64,000 bases of DNA from NCBI RefSeq assembly GCF_015674855.1, contig NZ_JADMLG010000025.1:1-64000 (forward strand), in the 5' to 3' direction. This DNA is from Nocardia bovistercoris. Its GTDB lineage: Bacteria > Actinomycetota > Actinomycetes > Mycobacteriales > Mycobacteriaceae. The translations under genes were made by a program, and so were the position numbers. Shown piece by piece: positions 1-8,133 of the stretch (positions within the stretch are counted from its first letter, which is position 1; every line of letters begins with the position of its first letter). The notes beneath the pieces were generated by a model. It searched no databases. It saw only the letters and a list, made by a program, of their open reading frames with translations, and was not told the origin of the DNA.

Positions 1-1
1 G

Positions 2-142
2 GTGCGTCAGTCGGAGCGTTACGGTGTGCCCGCGCATTTGTTGTTGCATCGTGCGGGTCAGCGGAAGTTGATCGGTGGTCAGGAAGATCAACTGGTCGAC
101 ATCGCCCTCGAAATCCAACGAGAACAATCCACCAAGTCCTGA
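2..142 (+). CDS. C-terminal end of an unidentified protein (cut by window edge)
   Basis: An open frame runs in from the left edge and stops with TGA at 140-142. It gives about 46 residues, hydrophilic and charged at the end (LEIQREQSTKS). The frame could start at the GTG at position 2, but no ribosome site can be seen, so it is more likely the tail of a longer gene. I do not recognise the family. The strand agrees with the operon further right, but about 850 bases and the oppositely oriented toxin-antitoxin pair lie between them. Confidence 0.5.
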   Translation: MRQSERYGVPAHLLLHRAGQRKLIGGQEDQLVDIALEIQREQSTKS

Positions 143-191
143 CTTGCACGGGCGGCGCACATCGACCGGTGTGCGCCGGCCCGCATTGCGG

Positions 192-569
192 TCAGTCCGT
201 CGGATTCGACGGCTTGTCCGCGTGGCCGACGAGCCGCTCGCGCCCCAATTCGACCACTGCGCACATGCCGAGCAGGTTCACGATGTCGTCGACATGCTCT
301 TCAAACAACTCGACCAACGCCGAGTTCGTGATGTTCCCGGTCGCTATGATCAACACCGATTTCGGGCAGTCGTGTAGGACATGACCGACCCAGAAGTCGC
401 GGTCCTTCGTCACGACTACACGACCGTCGTAGTCGGCGCGAGCCGCGATCTGTCGGTCGGGCGTCCGGTTGCCGAGCGACAGTTGGGAAGTGTGGACGGC
501 GTCGTGCCCCGCGGAGGTCAAGAACATTGCGAGTCGGCGGGGGAGTTGTGCGTCGATCAGGAACTTCAC
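192..569 (-). CDS. DUF5615 PIN-like protein, probable toxin
   Basis: 125 aa from GTG at 569. The start KFLIDAQLPRRLA, the later VVTKDRDFW and the LIIATGNI strand are the usual signs of the DUF5615 (Mut7-C-like PIN) family, whose members are putative RNases with acidic metal-binding residues; Asp6 and the Asp residues of TKDRDF are candidates. The GTG overlaps the stop of the upstream DUF433 gene by 4 bases (GTGA), so the two are translationally coupled. DUF433 plus DUF5615 is a recurrent toxin-antitoxin-like pair. Toxicity is inferred from family and pairing. No signal peptide or membrane segment is seen, so it should be cytoplasmic. Confidence 0.85.
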   Translation of the reverse strand: MKFLIDAQLPRRLAMFLTSAGHDAVHTSQLSLGNRTPDRQIAARADYDGRVVVTKDRDFWVGHVLHDCPKSVLIIATGNITNSALVELFEEHVDDIVNLLGMCAVVELGRERLVGHADKPSNPTD

Positions 570-799
570 GCGGCGTGGAAGGGGATGGTCGTGCGCTGGG
601 CGGTGACCGCCGCAGCGAATTCCAGTGCCGCGAGAATGTCCTCGGTCTCGAGGTCGGGGTAGTCCTCGAGAATGTCCTCGGTCGTCATCCCGGAGGCGAG
701 GAGTTCGAGCAGCATCTCGACCGGATAGCGCAGACCACGCACCACGGGTTTGCCGTGGCAGATGGTGGAATCGATCGTGATGCGACCGAGTAAGGACAT
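566..799 (-). CDS. DUF433 protein, probable antitoxin partner
   Basis: 77 aa from ATG at 799. DUF433 proteins are small winged-helix-like proteins. The pattern RITID..I.HGKPVVRGLRYPV followed by an acidic ILEDYPDLETEDILAALEFA segment is characteristic. A longer upstream frame exists, but MSLLGRIT is where family similarity begins. Its stop overlaps the GTG of the DUF5615 gene, an antitoxin-first order typical of type II modules. It probably neutralises the PIN-like partner and represses their shared promoter in 800-998; no operator could be recognised there. Confidence 0.85.
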   Translation of the reverse strand: MSLLGRITIDSTICHGKPVVRGLRYPVEMLLELLASGMTTEDILEDYPDLETEDILAALEFAAAVTAQRTTIPFHAA

Positions 800-998
800 G
801 GAACCACTGTACCTTCTCGATCGCAGGTGACAGTGCCACTGTTTCCAGGATTGCCCGAACCACCGCGTTGTGCCCACGGGCCTCCGCAACTGTTGTCGAA
901 GGTGTTGGGTGGGGTTCAGGGGTTGGGGTCGCGGTGGGCGGCGGAATCCGGTATGCCGTATCTGTGAGGAACCTTTCGTGGGTGGGGGGTGGTGCGGG

Positions 999-2009
999 GT
1001 GATCTGTCCGCATTGTCATCAGAATGTGCTGCGTAAGGAGCGGTACGGGCGGCGGTGCTCCAAGTGCAGGCGGGAGTTCGCCTTGGAACCGAAGGAGAGT
1101 CCGCTCTGGGTGCACGATATCCGGGTGCGGACGTTGGCCGAGAAGCTCGGGGACGGGCGCGGGCTGCGGTATACGTTGCCGCAGTTGTGGTACGCGGCCT
1201 CGCGTAAGCACATGCCGGATCTGGGGAAGCGGTTCTTCGGCAGGCGGTTGCTGTTCTCGATTCCGATTCTCGTTGTCGCGTTCTTCTCGATGGTGAGTGG
1301 CGCGGTGCCGCCGCTGATCGGGATCGTCGTGGGGATCGGCGCGGTCGTCCTGGTGAATCTGGCGTTGACGGCCTACAAGCCGAGGTTTCTGCGCACGAGT
1401 CCGGTGCGGATGCCCGCGACCTACGACAAGTTCCGTGACGAGGTGCTGAGCCGCTGGATCAAGGTCTACGGCGGTCCGCCGCCCGGATCGGTGTCGGAGG
1501 CCGCCCCGCCGCCGCCCGCGCCGCCGCAGCCGAGGTTCGCGGTGCTGTGCGCCGACCGCGCCGTACTGGCCTGCCTGGCCGCCAACAATGTCGCCGCGCG
1601 GGGGATCGCGCTGGCGAGTCGTCCCGAGCAGCTGCCGCAGCGGGTTCCGGTGTTGATCCTGCACGACGCGAGCGTGCCGGGTGTGACGTTCGCCGCCGAG
1701 GTCCGTGCCGCGCTGGGTTCGCGCGCGATCGATGTCGGCATCGGTCCGCGCGCGCTGCTCGGCAAGGAGAAGGCATTTCGACTGCGCGACGGTCTGCCCG
1801 CTCCGGCCGACCTCGAACGTCTGCGCGCCACTGTTTCGCCGCCGGAGTTGGCGTGGCTGGCCGACGGCTGGTGGTCACCGTTGGCCGCGGTGCCGCCCGC
1901 GAAACTGTTGGCCGCCGTCGACAGCGCCACCCGGCGGGCCGAGGAGGCCACCGACCCGGACCGCAGGCGCGCCCGCGAGGTAGGTTTCCTCACGTGGCCG
2001 ACGGGTTGA
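999..2009 (+). CDS. Zinc-ribbon membrane protein with Toprim-like C-terminal region, unknown function
   Basis: 336 aa from GTG at 999, with a G-rich stretch just before it; GTG at 978 is an alternative. Visible parts are an N-terminal zinc ribbon (CPHC at about 4-7, CSKC at about 20-23), two membrane segments at about 83-102 and 104-124, a Pro-rich linker, then a soluble alpha/beta region. That region contains VLILHDASVPG and ends in GFLTWPT. The same pattern recurs in the next gene, which overlaps this one by 16 bases, so this looks like a paralogous pair in which only this member is membrane-anchored. It opens an operon of at least five genes. I do not know the function. Confidence 0.75.
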   Translation: MICPHCHQNVLRKERYGRRCSKCRREFALEPKESPLWVHDIRVRTLAEKLGDGRGLRYTLPQLWYAASRKHMPDLGKRFFGRRLLFSIPILVVAFFSMVSGAVPPLIGIVVGIGAVVLVNLALTAYKPRFLRTSPVRMPATYDKFRDEVLSRWIKVYGGPPPGSVSEAAPPPPAPPQPRFAVLCADRAVLACLAANNVAARGIALASRPEQLPQRVPVLILHDASVPGVTFAAEVRAALGSRAIDVGIGPRALLGKEKAFRLRDGLPAPADLERLRATVSPPELAWLADGWWSPLAAVPPAKLLAAVDSATRRAEEATDPDRRRAREVGFLTWPTG

Positions 2010-2815
2010 GAGCGCGAATCCTCGGCCGCGCCCTGCGGGTGGCGGTCGCCAGGGCGGGCGCTCCGAGCGGTCTCCGGTTCACCCGTCGCCAGCTCTATTA
2101 CGAACTGTGCCGCACGCTGCGACCGGTGCCGCGCCGGTTGCGCAGGCCCGGATTCACGGTGTCCGCACCGGTCGCCTATCCGGATTTCCGCACCGCGCTC
2201 GACCGGTACGGCCCCATTCCCGATCTCCTCACCTCGGAACCGGTCGGTCCGCGCCGCGCGGGCGAGCACACCCCGGAACCCGACCTGTTCGACTACGGCC
2301 TGCCGCGCCTGCTGATCTGCGAATCCGACGATGTCGCGCGGATGCTGCGCGCCAACGGCGTCCCGATGGAGTCGGCCTGTCCGGTGTACGGCGCGGGCGA
2401 ACTCCCACTCGACCCGCGCATACCGGACATGCTGAGCATGGTCGACCGTTCGGCCGTCTTCGTCCTGCACGACGCGACCCCCGACGGTTTGACCTTCCCA
2501 GCCCGCTTGCGTGAACTCACCCGTATTCCCGACGATGTCCGCGTGGTCCCCCTGGGATTGCGCCCGCGGCAGGCGAGCGCGCTGCACTTGACCCACCTGT
2601 CCGGTCCCGGCGCCGCCGTCGCCGTCGCCGCCGAACTCGACCCGTCCGAACGTCTCTGGTTCGATCGCGGCCGCACCGCGGAAGTCGAGGCGGTGCGGCC
2701 CGCGTCGTTGCTGCGCACCGTGCATCGCCTCGTCCGCGAGGTGCGTCCGCGCGACACCTCCATTCACCTGCGTCGCGTCCGCGCGTCCGGATTCCTCACC
2801 TGGCCCACCGTGTGA
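1994..2815 (+). CDS. Soluble paralogue of the preceding gene, Toprim-like, unknown function
   Basis: 273 aa from GTG at 1994, inside the end of the previous gene (16-base overlap). FTRRQLYYELCRTL near the N-terminus resembles the winged-helix motif of Spo11/TopoVI-A-like proteins. LLICESDD followed by VFVLHDATPDGLTF resembles the Glu...Asp-x-Asp spacing of a Toprim fold. The C-terminus GFLTWPTV matches the previous protein's GFLTWPTG, and the VLHDA region also aligns. The Toprim idea is an inference from motif shape, not a confirmed family. No membrane segment or signal peptide is seen. The gap to the next gene is 29 bases, so it is co-transcribed. Confidence 0.75.
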   Translation: MADGLRARILGRALRVAVARAGAPSGLRFTRRQLYYELCRTLRPVPRRLRRPGFTVSAPVAYPDFRTALDRYGPIPDLLTSEPVGPRRAGEHTPEPDLFDYGLPRLLICESDDVARMLRANGVPMESACPVYGAGELPLDPRIPDMLSMVDRSAVFVLHDATPDGLTFPARLRELTRIPDDVRVVPLGLRPRQASALHLTHLSGPGAAVAVAAELDPSERLWFDRGRTAEVEAVRPASLLRTVHRLVREVRPRDTSIHLRRVRASGFLTWPTV

Positions 2816-2844
2816 ACGGGCCCACCGCATGAAAAGGAGTGTCC

Positions 2845-3330
2845 ATGTCGGTGCGACGGGAAATCACCTACACCGATGAACTGCTCAGCGACGGCACCGT
2901 GCACCGCCGCTATTCCGACGCCCGCCAGGAATGGCGGATGCGCGGCCACGGCGTCGTCACGTGGCGTGACCACAGCGGCGGTTCCGGCGCCGACGAACCG
3001 CTCGGCCCCAAACTGATCAAACGCGTCTTCCACGACGGCACGGTCCGTTACGGGCGCGAATGCGGCTACGGTCGCACGCTGTGGAGCGACGGCACCCTCA
3101 CCGTCAACCGCTCCTCCTTCGGCGGTCGGCTCGGCATGATCCTCGCCGGGGTCGCGGGCGGCGCGCTGCTCGGAAGTCTGGTCATGCCACCGGATTTCCT
3201 CTCGCCCGGCGAGGAGGAGGAATTGCGCAATCAGGCGATGGCGCAGCAGTCGAGTTCCGGTGGCGGCGGGGAGGATTACGGTGCGTGGGACGACGATTCC
3301 GGTGACGACGGCGGCGGGGATTTCGGTTAG
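2845..3330 (+). CDS. Small single-pass membrane protein, unknown function
   Basis: 161 aa from ATG at 2845, with AAAAGGAG 5 bases upstream (2832-2839); this decides against GTG at 2839. The N-terminal half has repeated Asp-Gly-Thr turns (LLSDGTVHRRY, FHDGTVRYGRE, WSDGTLTVNRS) suggesting short beta-hairpin repeats. A Gly/Ala-rich hydrophobic segment lies around residues 96-114, followed by an acidic, Gly-rich low-complexity tail. It is third in the operon, 8 bases before the asparagine-synthetase-like gene. No known family is recognised. Confidence 0.8.
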   Translation: MSVRREITYTDELLSDGTVHRRYSDARQEWRMRGHGVVTWRDHSGGSGADEPLGPKLIKRVFHDGTVRYGRECGYGRTLWSDGTLTVNRSSFGGRLGMILAGVAGGALLGSLVMPPDFLSPGEEEELRNQAMAQQSSSGGGGEDYGAWDDDSGDDGGGDFG

Positions 3331-3338
3331 GAGAGGTG

Positions 3339-5024
3339 ATGTCGCGATGGTGTGCGTTCCTCGCCGATGATCCCGCCGCCGCGGTGCGCGCGGTCGGCAT
3401 GGAACCGGCGGCGGTCTCGGGTCCGGCCGCGCTGGGCGGTGAATGCTATGCGGCGGAAGGGTATTCGGCGGTCGGAGCGGTAACGCTGTGCAATGCGCCC
3501 GCGTTGCGTGCACGACTCGGCGACATCCCACCGGATTGCGCCGACGCCGAAACTTTGCTGCGTACCTACGCCCGCTTCGGCATCGAAGGTGTCGCGCGCG
3601 CGGAGGGCATGTTCGCGCTCGCCATCACCGACGGCACGGATCTGGTGCTGATCCGCGACCACGTCGGTGCCAGAACCCTGTTCTACGCGCGGTCCGGCCG
3701 CACCTGGGCCGCATCGAATTCCCTTCGCCCGCTGCGAAATTGGCCTGACCTGCACACCGGCCTGCACCTGCCGTCGGTGCGCTCGTTCCTCACCTTCGCC
3801 TACCTGCCCGGACGCGACACCCTGCTCCGCGACGTCTACGAGGCGCTCCCCGGCCGTTGCCTGCGTCTGCGCCCGGACGGTACCCACACCGAACAGATCT
3901 TCTGGGAACCGACCGAAATTCTCGACGACCGCCCGGCCGACGAGCACGCCCTCGGCCTGCGCGCCCTGCTCGAACAGGCGACCACGCGGCGCCTGCCCGC
4001 GGGCGAACCGGTGGGCGTGCTGCTGTCGGGCGGCATCGACAGCAGTCTGGTCACCGCGCTCGCCGCGAAGAACCACGACCAGACGGTGCGCTCGTATTCC
4101 ATCGCGTTCACCGGCACCACCCCGAACGAACTGGCCTATTCGGGCCTGGTCGCCGCGCACTGCCACACCGAGCACCGGGTGCTCACCGTGCCCGGCGAGT
4201 CCGTCGCGGCCCGCCTCGCCGAAACCGTCGGCCTGCTCGACTGTCCCGTCGGCGACCCGCTGACCGTCCCGAATCTGCTGCTCGCCGAGGCCGCCGCCGC
4301 GGACGGCGTGCGGGTGGTGCTCAACGGCGAGGGCGGCGACCCGGTGTTCGGCGGACCCAAGAACCTGCCGATGCTGATCTTCGAACTGTCCCGCGACGAC
4401 CCCGACCCGCACGCCAGGGCGCTCGCCTACCTCGACAGCTACCGCAAGTGCTACGCGGACCTGCCCGTCCTGCTCAGCCCCGACGTGCTCGCCGCGCTCG
4501 ACACCGCCGCACCGCTCACCGACCTGATCGCCCCCTATCTCGGGCCCGGCAACATGACGAGCCTGCTGAACCGGCTCCTGCACACCAACCTGCGCACCAA
4601 AGGCGCGCACCACATCCTCACCAAGGTGGAGCGGCTCACCGCGGCCGCCGGTGTGCAGGGTCGCTCGCCGCTGTTCGACCGCGATGTGATCGATTACGCG
4701 TTCCGGGTGCCGCCGCGCCAGAAACTCGCGGGCGCCACCGAGAAATGGATTCTGAAGCAGGCCGTGCGCGACCTGCTGCCCACCACGATCGTGGACCGTC
4801 CGAAGAGCGGTATGCGGGTGCCGGTGCAGCAGTGGCTGTCGGGTCCGCTGCGTGATCTCGGCCACGATCTGTTGCTCGGGCGGTCCGCGCGGGCCAGGGG
4901 ACTGTTCCGCACTGACACCGTGCGCGCCTGGATGCGCGGGGAGGGTGCGCTGCTGCCGAGGCAGGGCGGCAAGCTGTGGTTGGTGCTGTCGCTGGAGTTG
5001 TGGTTGCGCGCCTTCGAGGTGTGA
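3339..5024 (+). CDS. Asparagine-synthetase-like amidotransferase or ligase
   Basis: 561 aa from ATG at 3339 (GTG at 3336 also possible; AGGAGAGG precedes). The C-terminal half is a clear AsnB-type ATP-pyrophosphatase: the PPi loop LSGGIDSSLV, then LNGEGGDPVFGG, LTKVERLTAAAGVQGRSPLFD and RPKSGMRVPVQQW. The N-terminal half keeps the Ntn-glutaminase outline (EGMFALAI, DHVGARTLFY) but has no Cys at position 2; the first Cys is at about residue 5 (MSRWC). Glutamine hydrolysis is therefore doubtful, as in beta-lactam-synthetase-like or lasso-cyclase-like relatives. It may be an ammonia-dependent or amide-forming enzyme of a small pathway. It lies between the small membrane protein (8-base gap) and the cupin-like gene (16-base gap). 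Confidence 0.9.
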   Translation: MSRWCAFLADDPAAAVRAVGMEPAAVSGPAALGGECYAAEGYSAVGAVTLCNAPALRARLGDIPPDCADAETLLRTYARFGIEGVARAEGMFALAITDGTDLVLIRDHVGARTLFYARSGRTWAASNSLRPLRNWPDLHTGLHLPSVRSFLTFAYLPGRDTLLRDVYEALPGRCLRLRPDGTHTEQIFWEPTEILDDRPADEHALGLRALLEQATTRRLPAGEPVGVLLSGGIDSSLVTALAAKNHDQTVRSYSIAFTGTTPNELAYSGLVAAHCHTEHRVLTVPGESVAARLAETVGLLDCPVGDPLTVPNLLLAEAAAADGVRVVLNGEGGDPVFGGPKNLPMLIFELSRDDPDPHARALAYLDSYRKCYADLPVLLSPDVLAALDTAAPLTDLIAPYLGPGNMTSLLNRLLHTNLRTKGAHHILTKVERLTAAAGVQGRSPLFDRDVIDYAFRVPPRQKLAGATEKWILKQAVRDLLPTTIVDRPKSGMRVPVQQWLSGPLRDLGHDLLLGRSARARGLFRTDTVRAWMRGEGALLPRQGGKLWLVLSLELWLRAFEV

Positions 5025-5040
5025 GAGAGGAGTCACCGCC

Positions 5041-5838
5041 GTGTCCGAGTCACTGGTCGAAAGCGCGGAGTCACTGGTCGAAAGCGCGGAGTCACTGGTC
5101 GAGAGCGCGGGGTCACGGATCAAGAACGCCGCGGACGACGAGAACGAGATCCACGACGTGACCGACTTCCGGGACGCGGGACGCAACGTGGTGACACCCG
5201 TCGCGGTCTTCCCGCCCGAGGTCGCGCTGGTCGTGGTCAGTACCTTCGCCGGTATCGTGCGCGCCGCGAGGTCGGTGGCGGCGACCACCGTGCCCGACGC
5301 CGACGGCATCGTACGGTCGCAGACCTTCGAGGAAGGCGAGGTCTACCTGATCGAGAAACCCTTCGACGGATTCTTCGCCGACCGCTACCTGATGGATTTC
5401 TACGACGTCACCGAACGCGGCATCTGCTCGCGCATGCACCTGCACACCGGCCTGCGTTTCGTCCGCATGATGACCGGGCCCGATACCCGCATCCGCGTGA
5501 GCAGCCTGTCGCCGTTCGAGGTCACGCACGTGGCGGGGGTCACCCCGTTCCGTCCGCACCAGTTCACCGACGACCTGCCCGGCACCGCGCCCGGTGTGCA
5601 CCGGCTCCGCCACAACCTGATCGTCCCGCCGTGCTCGTTCGTGGATATGCAGATCCCGCGTGGCGTGAGTCACCAGTTCAACGCGATGGGCGAGCACGCG
5701 GTGATCGATTCGGTGCACCCCGAGGAATCCATCGAGGTGTTCCGCGAGCGCATGTCCGGCTACCGGATGACGGCGCAGACGGTCTTCCTCGCCGATGACC
5801 TCCCCGACGCCGCCACCTGCGCCGATATTCCAGGCTGA
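5041..5838 (+). CDS. Cupin-like protein with N-terminal heptad repeats
   Basis: 265 aa from GTG at 5041; AGAGAGGAG lies 8 bases upstream. Residues 3-23 are three near-identical copies of ESLVESA, a likely short amphipathic helix. The rest looks like a double-stranded beta-helix: CSRMHLHTGLRFVRMM, then a later block IVPPCSFVDMQIPRGVSHQFNA, with His residues placed as in cupin metal sites. Cupin membership is inferred from this pattern, not certain. It is the last gene of the operon, 16 bases after the asparagine-synthetase-like gene, so it may act on that enzyme's substrate or product. No signal peptide. Confidence 0.75.
   Translation: MSESLVESAESLVESAESLVESAGSRIKNAADDENEIHDVTDFRDAGRNVVTPVAVFPPEVALVVVSTFAGIVRAARSVAATTVPDADGIVRSQTFEEGEVYLIEKPFDGFFADRYLMDFYDVTERGICSRMHLHTGLRFVRMMTGPDTRIRVSSLSPFEVTHVAGVTPFRPHQFTDDLPGTAPGVHRLRHNLIVPPCSFVDMQIPRGVSHQFNAMGEHAVIDSVHPEESIEVFRERMSGYRMTAQTVFLADDLPDAATCADIPG
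5047..5109 (+). repeat. Three in-frame 21-bp tandem repeats
   Basis: The unit GAGTCACTGGTCGAAAGCGCG occurs three times head to tail (5047-5067, 5068-5088, 5089-5109). The third copy has a single A-to-G change. Each unit encodes the heptad ESLVESA at the start of the cupin-like protein. The unit length is a multiple of 3, so copy number can change without breaking the gene. Confidence 0.95.
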
Positions 5839-5976
5839 TCCGCGGGTCGTCGAGGCTCCTATACTGGCAACACATGCCAGGTCGGGCGTACGCGCCCGGC
5901 GCTCGACCGATAGCCCAACCGGCGGTCGCCGACGAATCGGAGCCAGTGGCCGCAACCTTCCCGGAGGGAGCGCAGC

Positions 5977-6504
5977 ATGACCGATCCGACCCACGTCAAA
6001 GCCTGCCTGACCTGCCGCGATTACGCCGACCCCGTGCTGTCGGCCTTCCTCGCCCCCGAACCGCTTGCCAGCGGCAGATGCATACTCCACCTGCTCGAAC
6101 AGGCCCCCCTGCGCGCGGGCCTGACCATGCCGCACCCCGACCTGATCACCCTCATCCAAGCCCACAGCGACCCCACCAGCGTCGTCCGCGCCGAATTCCG
6201 TGTATTCACCACCCGCGCCGCCGACCCCCACCCCCTACGCGCCATCCTCGCCGACCACGCCATCACCGACCCGGCCCCCGTCGGCCTCGACCCCGCCGAC
6301 CCCGACGACCTCACCCGCCTGTCCCTACTCCCCGAACACCGCATGGGCCCCCGCCGCGTAGACGACTTCCAGGACGAAGCCGTCCGAGCCGCGATGCTCG
6401 CCATCTACACCCACTTCGCCATAGACCAACAAATCCCCCTCCTCTACCACGGCTACGCCAACCCCACCACGGGCTGGCTGGCCCTCCCCACCGCCACCGC
6501 CTGA
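5977..6504 (+). CDS. Conserved-type hypothetical protein
   Basis: 175 aa from ATG at 5977, with GGAGGG about 10 bases upstream. It is an acidic, Pro-rich soluble protein with two Cys close to the start (KACLTCRDY) and a helical C-terminal part (DEAVRAAMLAIYTHFAID). No family is recognised. It is 138 bases downstream of the cupin-like gene and may have its own promoter. It ends in front of a hairpin shared with the convergent hsaB gene. Confidence 0.7.
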   Translation: MTDPTHVKACLTCRDYADPVLSAFLAPEPLASGRCILHLLEQAPLRAGLTMPHPDLITLIQAHSDPTSVVRAEFRVFTTRAADPHPLRAILADHAITDPAPVGLDPADPDDLTRLSLLPEHRMGPRRVDDFQDEAVRAAMLAIYTHFAIDQQIPLLYHGYANPTTGWLALPTATA

Positions 6505-6592
6505 CCCGAACCTCCCCACACCGGTCAGCAATGTGCGATGCACTCGACGCCGACTTCGTCGTAGAGGTCCGTCCGCGCGTCGCGTGACATGG

Positions 6593-6627
6593 GAACGGCC
6601 GCGCGTCCGGGGGACGGGCGGCCGTTC
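6593..6627. terminator. Hairpin between convergent genes, probable bidirectional terminator
   Basis: A perfect 10-bp stem GAACGGCCGC / GCGGCCGTTC with a 15-base loop lies between the hypothetical gene ending at 6504 and hsaB ending at 6644. No T-run follows, which is common for actinobacterial terminators. Confidence 0.6.
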
Positions 6628-6643
6628 GACGGTCGGGTGGTGT

Positions 6644-7234
6644 TTACAACCAGGTGTCGAGGGTTGTGGTGGTGAGGAAGTGGTCGAGGTCGGCTCGCCA
6701 GGGGGCCGGGGTGGTTTTCTCCGGTTCGATGGCGGTGTACTGGCCTCGGTAGAAGAGCAGGGGTCTGCCGGACTCGGTGGACTCCGACAGGGATCGGACG
6801 CGGCCGATCACGATGTGGTGATCGCCGCCGTCGACGACGCGGTCCACCGTGCACTGGATGGTGGCGAGCGCGCCGTCCAGCAGCGGGAGTTCCAGTTCGG
6901 AAGTGTGCCAGTCGATTCCGGCGAACTTGTCGGGTTCGCGGGATCCGAAGCGGGCGCAGGTCGCCTGCTGTTCCTCGGCGAGGACGTTGACGGCGAAACG
7001 GCCGGACGCCTCGATGGCCGCCCAGGATCGGGAGACCTTGGTCGGGCAGAACAGGACGAGCGGCGGTTCCAGGGACAGTGCCGCGAAGGACTGGCAGGCG
7101 AATCCGATGGGCGCCGCGTCCTGGTCGAAGGCGGTGATGATGGTGATACCGGTGCAGAACTGTCCGAGTACCGTGCGGAACCGGCGCGGATCGATCTCCG
7201 GTTCGGTGGCGGCCGCGCCGACCCCGTCGGTCAC
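6644..7234 (-). CDS. hsaB: HsaB, flavin reductase of 3-HSA monooxygenase
   Basis: 196 aa from GTG at 7234, of the flavin-reductase-like (HpaC/HsaB) family. It supplies reduced flavin to HsaA for hydroxylation of 3-HSA in cholesterol ring degradation. The family outline is clear: FRTVLGQFCTGITIITA at about 19-35, FACQSFAALSLEPPLVLFCP, and the central RFAVNVLAEEQ. It is last in the order hsaA-hsaD-hsaC-hsaB, the same as in Mycobacterium tuberculosis (Rv3570c-Rv3567c). Its start overlaps the end of hsaC by 4 bases. It should be expressed from the KstR-type box upstream of hsaA. Confidence 0.93.
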   Translation of the reverse strand: MTDGVGAAATEPEIDPRRFRTVLGQFCTGITIITAFDQDAAPIGFACQSFAALSLEPPLVLFCPTKVSRSWAAIEASGRFAVNVLAEEQQATCARFGSREPDKFAGIDWHTSELELPLLDGALATIQCTVDRVVDGGDHHIVIGRVRSLSESTESGRPLLFYRGQYTAIEPEKTTPAPWRADLDHFLTTTTLDTWL

Positions 7235-8133
7235 GGCCGCTGACCCACCGTGAAGTCGTGACCCCACAGGCTCACGGCGGTGGATTCCCTGGCGATCCAG
7301 GACTGGTCCTCGACTTCGAGTCCCTCGCAACCGTATTCGACGTCGAATCCGCCGGGCGTCTTCATGTAGAACGACAGCATCTTGTCGTTGACATGCCTGC
7401 CGAGGGACGCCGACATCGGCACCTTCTTGCGCAGCGCGCGATCCAGCGCGAGCCCGACGTCGTCGGCCTTGTCGACCTCGAGCATGAGGTGCACGATGCC
7501 GCTCGGTGTCGGCAGCGGCAGGAAGGCCAGCGAGTGGTGGCGCGGATTGCAGCCGAAGAACCGCAGCCACGCGGATTCACCGTCGGCGGGCCGTCCGACC
7601 ATCTGCGGCGGCATCCGCATGGAGTCGCGCAACCGGAAGCCGAGTACGTCGCGGTAGAAGACGAGGGATGCCTCGTCGTCGGTGGTGCTGAGCACCACGT
7701 GCCCGAGTCCCTGTTCCTCGGTGACGAAACGGTGCCCGTACGGCGTGACCAGCCGCCGCGCCTCCAACGCCACCCCGTGGAACGCCTCGAGGGTGTTGCC
7801 GGACGGGTCGTCGAACCGGATCAGCCCGTCGACGCGCCGGTCCTGCATCTCGGCCTTGGTGCCCTCCTTGAAGGGCACGCCCGCCGCGTCGAGCCGGTCG
7901 CGAACGTCTTGCAGCTCACCGGCGTTCGCGGTCTCCCAGCCGGAGATCAGCAGTTTGTCGGCGTCGCCGGGCACGATCACGAGCCGCGCCGGGAACTCGT
8001 CCATGCGCAGGTACAGCGCGTCGGGATCGCTGCCGCTGCCTTCCACCATGCCGAGTACTTTGAGCCCGTAGTCGCGCCAGGCCGCCATGTCGGTGGCCTG
8101 GATGCGCAGGTACCCCAGTGACCGAATCCCCAT
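7231..8133 (-). CDS. hsaC: HsaC, iron-dependent extradiol dioxygenase
   Basis: 300 aa from ATG at 8133 (AAGGAGG upstream), overlapping the hsaD stop by one base; GTG at 8136 also fits. This is a two-domain vicinal-oxygen-chelate extradiol dioxygenase that cleaves the catechol 3,4-DHSA by meta-cleavage. The expected metal ligands are visible in the C-terminal domain: His in GLGHVVLST, His in PRHHSLAF and Glu in FDVEYG. Length matches M. tuberculosis HsaC (300 aa). Its product is the substrate of HsaD, encoded just upstream. Confidence 0.95.
   Translation of the reverse strand: MGIRSLGYLRIQATDMAAWRDYGLKVLGMVEGSGSDPDALYLRMDEFPARLVIVPGDADKLLISGWETANAGELQDVRDRLDAAGVPFKEGTKAEMQDRRVDGLIRFDDPSGNTLEAFHGVALEARRLVTPYGHRFVTEEQGLGHVVLSTTDDEASLVFYRDVLGFRLRDSMRMPPQMVGRPADGESAWLRFFGCNPRHHSLAFLPLPTPSGIVHLMLEVDKADDVGLALDRALRKKVPMSASLGRHVNDKMLSFYMKTPGGFDVEYGCEGLEVEDQSWIARESTAVSLWGHDFTVGQRP

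Noticed and set aside
192..1664. A 490-codon minus-strand frame covering the DUF5615 gene
   Set aside because: Only the last 125 codons match a family; upstream it is the reverse of the plus-strand gene at 999 and is very Arg/Pro/His rich. It is a GC-driven shadow.
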